DNA of 8,622 nt, from the NCBI GenBank assembly GCA_003164075.1, contig PLRZ01000260.1:1392-10013 (forward strand), written 5' to 3'. Made by a program: the position numbers and the translations under genes. Source of the stretch: Bryobacterales bacterium. GTDB taxonomy: Bacteria; Acidobacteriota; Terriglobia; Bryobacterales; Bryobacteraceae. The stretch's first letter is position 1; the number at the start of each line of letters is the position of its first letter. Below the pieces are notes generated by a model that saw only the letters and a list, made by a program, of their open reading frames with translations, had not been told where the DNA came from and did no database searches. This document shows, piece after piece, positions 1-3,687 of this stretch.

Positions 1-60
1 GAGTCTCGACCCTTGCAGACACGAGTGTCTGCGCCACATTGCCACCGCGGACAATGTGAA
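1..60. repeat. Hairpin-rich intergenic repeat at the left edge
   Basis: Two perfect inverted repeats lie back to back. The first has arms GCAGACAC (15-22) and GTGTCTGC (25-32). The second has arms CACATTG (35-41) and CAATGTG (52-58) around a loop containing CCGCGG. No reading frame is supported here. The close packing of hairpins next to a 23-base sequence that recurs at 7156-7178 is what a dispersed intergenic repeat or the edge of a small non-coding mobile element would look like, but no element ends can be proved. The string TGTGGCGCAGAC recurs near 839-850, relative to the minus strand of this block. Confidence 0.4.
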
Positions 61-83
61 GTTATTATTGCGTGGTTCCTTAG
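61..83. repeat. 23-base direct repeat, left copy
   Basis: This block is identical, base for base and in the same orientation, to 7156-7178. Read on the minus strand it begins CTAAGGAACC. A ten-base part of it (GGTTCCTTAG) also occurs at 899-908, over the stop codon of the 125-aa lipoprotein gene. The two full copies bracket about 7.1 kb. It may be a dispersed sequence associated with the ends of minus-strand genes, or a recombination scar. Confidence 0.6.
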
Positions 84-107
84 GAGCTGTTAAGAAATAA
101 ACGGCTC
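84..107. other. Hairpin next to the left 23-base repeat
   Basis: The arms GAGCTGTT (84-91) and AACGGCTC (100-107) pair over eight positions with one G-U wobble, leaving an A-rich eight-base loop. No T-run follows on either strand, so it is not a convincing intrinsic terminator. It sits between the 23-base repeat and a 16-base sequence (111-126) that recurs inverted near 7132. Confidence 0.35.
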
Positions 108-110
108 TAT

Positions 111-126
111 AGCAGAATCTGTGGGT
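111..126 (+). repeat. 16-base inverted repeat partner, left copy
   Basis: AGCAGAATCTGTGGGT matches the reverse complement of 7132-7147 at 15 of 16 positions. Both copies lie within 30 bases of a copy of the 23-base repeat, but in opposite relative orientation. This makes chance less likely and suggests the two intergenic regions share a rearranged repeat family. Confidence 0.4.
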
Positions 127-164
127 AGGAATGGGGTGGAATAAGGAGGAACGACGTTTCTGTT

Positions 165-183
165 TTGGGGGCTCTGCCCCCAA
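165..183. other. Strong GC hairpin, terminator-like without T-run
   Basis: The sequence TTGGGGGC-TCT-GCCCCCAA folds into an 8-bp perfect stem with a triloop. It lies downstream of the broken minus-strand gene that ends near 233 and could end its transcript, but read in that direction the stem is followed by AAAAC, not by T residues. A second C-run (184-189) follows on the plus strand. A function as terminator or as dispersed repeat cannot be separated from sequence alone. Confidence 0.35.
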
Positions 184-232
184 GCCCCCGGAATTTACCG
201 CTTTTCGGCCAGAATGGTTGGTTTTGGTTTGG

Positions 233-629
233 CTACAATGGAGGCACTTGAGCGGAGGATAGGGCTCCCGCAGGAATGCGACCCGAGCGCCGACTCAAGC
301 GCCGGAATGGCGGGCGGCTCCGGCCGCCCGAATCTTCTCCCCGATCATGAAAAATAGCTGATCCCCAATGCGGCCTCTGTATAATATAAAGGTTCACACG
401 GCCGCGGAAGAACTCCAGCACAGCTTTCGGATTCGTGCCTGCGAACATCGCCAGAAGGTCGCGATGAATCGTCATCCGGCCCTTCGCGTCGATGGTGCAG
501 TCTCTCCCGCGATCGGCCGCCAGAAAGTGTAGATCCCGGGCCGCTCGCGAGCGCTACTCCGACCTGGATGCAGCTAGCGAGGATGATCGTGCCAGCGACG
601 AGGAACTTCAAATATCGTTTTTGATTCAT
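233..629 (-). pseudogene. Third member of the exported-protein array, frameshifted after the signal peptide
   Basis: The start at 629 has the same leader and Shine-Dalgarno (AGGAGG complement at 639-644) as the two neighbouring genes. It begins MNQKRYLKFLVAGTIILASC, an export signal with a good LASC lipobox; an ALAS type I site follows. After about residue 30 this frame becomes arginine-rich and shadow-like, ending at 345. The frame shifted by +1 reads smoothly instead: LHFLAADRGRDCTIDAKGR, then MTIHRDLLAMFAGTNPKAVL and on through NLYIIQRPHWG, open to a stop at 233. The simplest reading is a single-base insertion, or an out-of-frame join, near 540-555. The last 30 residues of the shifted frame are low complexity, so the true end is unclear. 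The mature part resembles neither sibling and was not recognised. A sequencing error would restore an intact gene of about 130 codons. Confidence 0.42.
311..330. other. Perfect 8-bp hairpin inside or after the broken gene
   Basis: The arms CGGGCGGC (311-318) and GCCGCCCG (323-330) enclose the tetraloop TCCG. It lies 15 bases downstream of the stop at 345 of the signal-peptide frame, where a terminator would be expected if that frame were used. No T-run follows on the minus strand. It could equally be GC-rich coding sequence of the shifted frame. Confidence 0.3.
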
Positions 630-821
630 TTTGTACGGCCTCCTGTTCCAAATAGGCGGGAAAGACGGCTCGCAGCCTTCAGTCTTTTTGAAGCAGCCCG
701 AATTGGACGAAGCGCTGTGCTTGGCGCAAATTCAGGACCAGCTGAAAACATGGCACTTGTTGCCTTCCGCCGGACGAAAGCTCGTCCTTCAACTGAAAGC
801 AATCGTTGATTTGCGGTTCGA
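630..821 (-). repeat. Leader repeat 1, in front of the broken gene
   Basis: This untranslated region is similar to those at 1283-1449 and 2072-2203. Shared blocks, read toward the gene, are a GCAAAT...CAACGATTG segment, a segment ending in CCATGTTTTCA (also in leader 3), an A-run, a CTGAAGGCTGCGAGCC hairpin, a GGAACAGGAGG Shine-Dalgarno and the start codon. Similarity runs without a break into the signal-peptide codons. No clear -35/-10 pair was found. Copy 1 is the most diverged in its gene part, but it shares the longest leader with copy 2 and the ATG-TTTTCA block with copy 3. Confidence 0.65.
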
Positions 822-904
822 ACCAGCTGAGTGAATGTTGTGGCGCAGACTCGATGAGTTGGCCGGGCTGTCGCTACAAAATCGCACACCTGCGCATAGG
901 TTCC

Positions 905-1282
905 TTAGTCGCGGTGGTACTTGCAACTGGCGGCGACATACAGGCTGTTGATGCGGAAGGTAATCTCATTAGGGGCGGTCTCGTCCCACTGCCCGTAGTG
1001 GAGCATATCCCCATTCATCGCGACATCCACGTAGTTCGGCTTGATGAGGTAGATGGCGGTGTAGGCGGTTGTCTTTCCGCTTTTCACCTCGATCACCGAA
1101 CCCTTCTTAAACTCCTCGTGGGTGGCGCAGTAGTCCTTGTCGGTATCGGCTAGGGTCCAGTTGCCGATCAGCGGATTGTCAGGCGAAGAAGCCGCCGCAT
1201 TCCCGCTGCTGCAGCCCACGAAAGTACTGGCTAGGATGATGGCGCCGGCGGTCAGGAACTTTACATATCGTCGTTGATTCAT
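905..1282 (-). CDS. Small exported lipoprotein, lipocalin-like beta-rich, function unknown
   Basis: A 125-aa protein. Residues 1-24 form a lipoprotein signal: MNQRRYVKFL, a hydrophobic stretch, then FVGC, with Cys24 as the probable lipidated residue. A short Ser/Ala linker follows. The mature part starts NPLIGNWTLADTD, a GxW start typical of small lipocalin-like beta-barrel proteins, and continues as alternating beta-type segments (VIEVKSGK, AIYLIKPNYVDVAM, EITFRINSLYVAASC). Cys52 and Cys120 could form a disulfide. No family name was recognised. The start is fixed by a strong Shine-Dalgarno (complement at 1292-1297) nine bases upstream. The gene is the middle unit of a three-gene array whose leaders and signal peptides are near copies while the mature parts differ. 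Its TAA stop lies inside a short match to the 23-base repeat. It is expected to be anchored on the periplasmic face of a membrane. Confidence 0.8.
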   Translation of the reverse strand: MNQRRYVKFLTAGAIILASTFVGCSSGNAAASSPDNPLIGNWTLADTDKDYCATHEEFKKGSVIEVKSGKTTAYTAIYLIKPNYVDVAMNGDMLHYGQWDETAPNEITFRINSLYVAASCKYHRD

Positions 1283-1449
1283 TTTGTACTGCCTCCTGTT
1301 CCAACAGGCTGGAAAGATGGCTCGCAGCCTTCAGTTTTTTTTGAAGCGGGCCGCATTTGGTGCGGCCCTATGCCTGGCGCATGGCACTTGCGGCCTTCCG
1401 TCGAACGAATGCTGGCCCTTCAACCAAACAATCGTTCATTTGCGCTCGA
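1283..1449 (-). repeat. Leader repeat 2, in front of the 125-aa lipoprotein gene
   Basis: This is the second copy of the array leader. It is nearly identical to leader 3 over the first 70 or so bases upstream of the start codon, and similar to leader 1 out to about 1449. It lacks roughly 30 bases present between the CCATG and GCGCT blocks of the other two. It carries a perfect 8-bp hairpin, GGGCCGCA (1348-1355) with TGCGGCCC (1361-1368), and the shared GGCT-CGC-AGCC hairpin (1319-1329). The Shine-Dalgarno AGGAGG lies at 1292-1297 on the minus strand. Confidence 0.65.
1316..1342 (+). terminator. Plus-strand terminator-like hairpin in leader 2
   Basis: Read on the plus strand, GATGGCTCGCAGCCTTC folds with a GGCT/AGCC core and an outer GA/TC pair (one mismatch), followed two bases later by eight T residues (1335-1342). 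This has the form of an intrinsic terminator for transcription antisense to the lipoprotein genes. On the minus strand the same bases form a hairpin in the mRNA leader, with the A-run in front of it. Confidence 0.4.
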
Positions 1450-1495
1450 TGCGACACGGTTCAGATGGCCGGAACCAGACAGTGGTACAGGCCGG

Positions 1496-2071
1496 TTAGA
1501 AGGTCGTGGGGCCTGGTTGGTTGGCAAGGGTGTTTGCCCTTCCCTCCGGGCCAACCAGAAACGGCAGTTCGCAGTGGTAGGTGCCATCGTGGACTCTCCA
1601 GCACTCGCCATCGGTACCCGCGCTGTGCGTAACGAAGCAGTTCCTGCCGGTATTGTGCATCACGGCTTCATTGATGGGGGCGCAATTGTAATAGTCATTG
1701 CTGCCATGGAGAAAATAGACATTGGCGCTGACGTCGAAATTGTCTGGGTGCAAATTCACCTGAATCCCAGGGCGACTGTCGGTCATCTGAATCTTGACGT
1801 TTTGCATGAGGAAGAGGTTCTCGCGCGTCGCATGGTCCATGTAGCACTGGATGAGCGCGGTGGCTCGTGCCGCGTTCGGCGGAGAGGTAACGGCTGCGCA
1901 GACACGCGGCATGCGGGCTCCCCAGAACGCACTCATAACGGGCGGACCGGAAACCCCTGCCGCCGACGTCGACTGAGCCTCCGCCACATTCCCACTGCTA
2001 CGCCCCACGAAAATTCCTGCCATGATGATGGCGCCAGCGGTCAGGAACTTTACATATCGTTGTTGATTCAT
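1496..2071 (-). CDS. Cysteine-rich exported protein of unknown function
   Basis: A 191-aa protein, first unit of the minus-strand array. Residues 1-24 are almost the same as in the 125-aa neighbour (MNQQRYVKFLTAGAII...FVG-SSGN), but position 24 is Arg where the neighbour has the lipobox Cys. An AEA-Q site at 30-33 would allow ordinary signal-peptidase I cleavage instead, so the product is probably soluble in the periplasm or secreted. The mature part has six cysteines (58, 76, 130, 145, 157, 167), enough for three disulfides. The C-terminal half is rich in Tyr, Asn and His (SNDYYNC, GECWRVHDGTYHCEL). The tail after about residue 172 looks disordered. No known family was recognised and nothing suggests an enzyme. 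The start is supported by AGGAGG (complement at 2081-2086) nine bases upstream. The opposite-strand frame across this gene is longer but is a shadow. Confidence 0.78.
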   Translation of the reverse strand: MNQQRYVKFLTAGAIIMAGIFVGRSSGNVAEAQSTSAAGVSGPPVMSAFWGARMPRVCAAVTSPPNAARATALIQCYMDHATRENLFLMQNVKIQMTDSRPGIQVNLHPDNFDVSANVYFLHGSNDYYNCAPINEAVMHNTGRNCFVTHSAGTDGECWRVHDGTYHCELPFLVGPEGRANTLANQPGPTTF

Positions 2072-2203
2072 TTTGTACTGCCTCCTGTTCCAATAGGCGG
2101 GAAAGAAGGCTCGCAGCCTTCAGTTTTTTTAAAAGCGGGCCGCATCGGTGCAGCGCTTTGCCCGGCACAAACTCAGAACCGGATGAAAACATGGTACTTG
2201 CCG
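2072..2203 (-). repeat. Leader repeat 3, in front of the 191-aa gene
   Basis: Over the 70 or so bases nearest the start codon this copy is close to leader 2, and farther out (to about 2203) it is close to leader 1, including the CCATGTTTTCA block that leader 2 lacks. This patchwork suggests that recombination among the copies, or a deletion in leader 2, has occurred. It contains the best version of the conserved hairpin (2105-2121). Confidence 0.6.
2105..2130 (+). terminator. Perfect intrinsic-terminator-like hairpin, plus strand, in leader 3
   Basis: GAAGGCT (2105-2111) and AGCCTTC (2115-2121) form a perfect 7-bp stem with a CGC loop, followed after AG by seven T residues (2124-2130). In the plus direction this is a good intrinsic terminator, but no plus-strand gene lies upstream, so it would stop antisense transcripts. 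In the sense direction of the 191-aa gene it is a leader hairpin about 34 bases upstream of the start codon. Confidence 0.45.
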
Positions 2204-2407
2204 GCTTGGTAGTCAGTGAAGACACCGAAACGGGCTGGGTGGGAACGCTTTCTGCGGGCCAGGTTTGCGAAATCCCGGCCAACTGGCGTTCCCGGCCGCA
2301 TCGTCTGGCTGCAGCGCGCGCCACAATGCGAAGCGGACGCATGCGCAGAAGAGACCTTCGACAAAAATGAAGGCCGCCGCATGTCATTCACGCCATTTTG
2401 AAGTGAC
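2204..2407. promoter_or_regulatory. Divergent intergenic region with an 8-bp inverted repeat
   Basis: This stretch separates the minus-strand array from the plus-strand 230-aa gene and should hold promoters for both, although no clear -35/-10 pair was identified. A perfect inverted repeat, GGGAACGC (2241-2248) and GCGTTCCC (2286-2293), is spaced by 37 bases. It could be an operator with two half-sites or chance. Short frames crossing the region on both strands look like shadows. Confidence 0.3.
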
Positions 2408-3100
2408 ATGCTCCTCAAAACGAAAGCTACATTGATCCTACTGCTGACGGTATCCGCGTCATTGCAGGCGGCGCCGCTCAACGGCCTTTACTTCGGACTC
2501 GACAACCTGCGGGGCTTCGCGGAAGTGTACTGGTGGTTCCTCCCGGACGGCCGCGTGCTGCGCGATACGCTGCCGAAGGGCCTTACTGGCGACAAATTCG
2601 ATGCTGCCTGCCAGCAACATTCCGGATCCTGCGGCAACTACACGCTGAACGGTGACAAACTTACGCTCCAGTACAAGACTGGCAATTCCGAGATCTGGAG
2701 CTACAAGCCACTCAACGGCGGAATTCAGCTGAACTACCTGATTCTGACGCCCGTCGAAAAATATCCGGCTGGCGCCAGATTGAATGGCAGCTGGGATCGG
2801 GCATTTGCGGCCACTGTCCACGGTTTGCCGGGCTCAAACACAACAATTACGTCTCCCACGTTCTATACTTTCAGGCCGGATGGCACCTTCACCTTTCTCA
2901 ACGTAACGGGGATCGACGCCACATCAAAGGTGCAGGGCGCAAACATCACCAGTTCGCAGCAGACTCAATCTACCGGAACATATACCGTCGGCAACAACGT
3001 TCTGACGCTCGTCAGAAACGGCGCGACCGAACAGCACATGATCTTTCCGGTCGCGGGCGGCAGTCTGAACATCGATGGCATGGTCTACAAGAAGCGTTAG
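2408..3100 (+). CDS. Secreted two-repeat beta-rich protein of unknown function
   Basis: A 230-aa protein. Residues 1-22 are a type I signal peptide (MLLKTKATLILLLTVSASLQ, then AA-P). The mature part holds two related segments. Repeat 1 (about 25-115) has NGLYFGLD, FLPDGRVLRD, GSCGNYTLNGDKLTLQYKTG and IWSYKPLNGG. Repeat 2 (about 126-229) has NGSWDRAF, TFRPDGTFTFL, STGTYTVGNNVLTLVRNG and MIFPVAGGSLNIDG. The order NG-W/Y, F-PDG, G-Y-(-)-L-L is the pattern of small beta-barrel or lipocalin-like proteins, here duplicated. Cys68 and Cys75 occur only in repeat 1. The likely location is the periplasm or outside the cell. No substrate can be named. A weak purine-rich GAAG precedes the ATG. It is divergent from the exported-protein array but does not share that array's leader or signal sequence. 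Confidence 0.8.
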   Translation: MLLKTKATLILLLTVSASLQAAPLNGLYFGLDNLRGFAEVYWWFLPDGRVLRDTLPKGLTGDKFDAACQQHSGSCGNYTLNGDKLTLQYKTGNSEIWSYKPLNGGIQLNYLILTPVEKYPAGARLNGSWDRAFAATVHGLPGSNTTITSPTFYTFRPDGTFTFLNVTGIDATSKVQGANITSSQQTQSTGTYTVGNNVLTLVRNGATEQHMIFPVAGGSLNIDGMVYKKR

Positions 3101-3387
3101 CCTCATTGATGGAAACCGGGGCTGATCTTTGTCGCCATGGACTCCAGGCTTCCGGCAGCCGCTACCAGCACATCCGCAGATCGGGCGGCAGCGCGGTCGT
3201 CTGCATCGCGCCATTCGCGGGTTGATTTCAATGCCGGCTCTCATGCCCCCTGCCCAACAAAAAACATGAAGGTTACAGCCGGCGCTTTGCGCCTATTTGG
3301 ACAGATGAGAACGGGGGAGCCAATTGATGCAGGGACAGGCAAGAATGCGAAAAGCACCCTGGGCCATGGTGGCGACGGATTGAACCC
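3101..3387. other. Intergenic region without a supported gene
   Basis: No frame here has convincing protein character. The plus-strand frame starting at 3137 is rich in Ala, Ser and Arg and has no ribosome site. A small hairpin, GGCGC-TTT-GCGCC (3281-3293), precedes TATTTGG but no T-run. No terminator for the 230-aa gene and no clear promoter for the 98-aa gene were seen. Confidence 0.4.
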
Positions 3388-3684
3388 ATGTTACGGTCGC
3401 GGCTAGGAGATATCAACTATTTCGAACCACCGTGCGGAGCGCTTCTCCTGGCGGAGAATGGCAGCCTGACGTTCACCCCGACAGGCGGCGAGGCGCCGCT
3501 GGTGATCCCGGCATCGGAAATTCTGGAGATCCGGATGAATACGGCAGTAGCCAAAGAAGCCGGCGCATTTCACATCATCACAAAAAAGGGGCTGTACCTG
3601 GGTCTGGCGCCTCAGGGAGAGACTGCGGACGAAGGCCGTGCGGACGTGGATGAGTTGCGCAAACAACTGGGGCTGGACCAATAA
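3388..3684 (+). CDS. Small PH/GRAM-like protein of unknown function
   Basis: A 98-aa protein with no signal peptide or membrane segment, so cytoplasmic. It reads as a compact beta-sheet domain followed by a helix: GALLLAENGSLTFTPTGGE, PLVIPASEILEIRMNT, AFHIITKKGLYLGLAP, then DELRKQLGLDQ. Strands of the type LTF-P, the I-EI-EI switch and the KGLYL strand resemble bacterial PH-like or GRAM-like domains, but this is a judgement from pattern only. The start is uncertain: the ATG has no clear Shine-Dalgarno, and an in-frame stop at 3325-3327 rules out a longer ATG start. It may be the surviving C-terminal domain of a longer protein. Its stop is three bases from the convergent kinase stop, which leaves no room for a terminator between them. 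Confidence 0.65.
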   Translation: MLRSRLGDINYFEPPCGALLLAENGSLTFTPTGGEAPLVIPASEILEIRMNTAVAKEAGAFHIITKKGLYLGLAPQGETADEGRADVDELRKQLGLDQ

Positions 3685-3687
3685 GCC

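Noticed and set aside
626..889. Minus-strand 87-aa frame through leader 1
   Set aside because: It has no ribosome site, is Arg/Ala-rich, and consists of the leader repeat. Only its short part shared with leader 3 is kept, as a low-interest finding.
1274..2212. 312-aa plus-strand open frame across the exported-protein array, longer than the gene opposite
   Set aside because: It is antisense to a gene with a signal peptide and strong ribosome site, reads through both leader repeats, is rich in Arg and His in its second half, and has no ribosome site. It is an opposite-strand shadow.
3137..3406. 89-aa plus-strand frame between the 230-aa and 98-aa genes
   Set aside because: Low-complexity Ala/Ser/Arg content, no ribosome site, and overlap with the start of the better supported 98-aa gene.
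3370..3410. GGTTCAATCC on the minus strand, reminiscent of a tRNA T-arm
   Set aside because: The flanking bases do not make a T-stem, and no anticodon arm or acceptor stem could be found.
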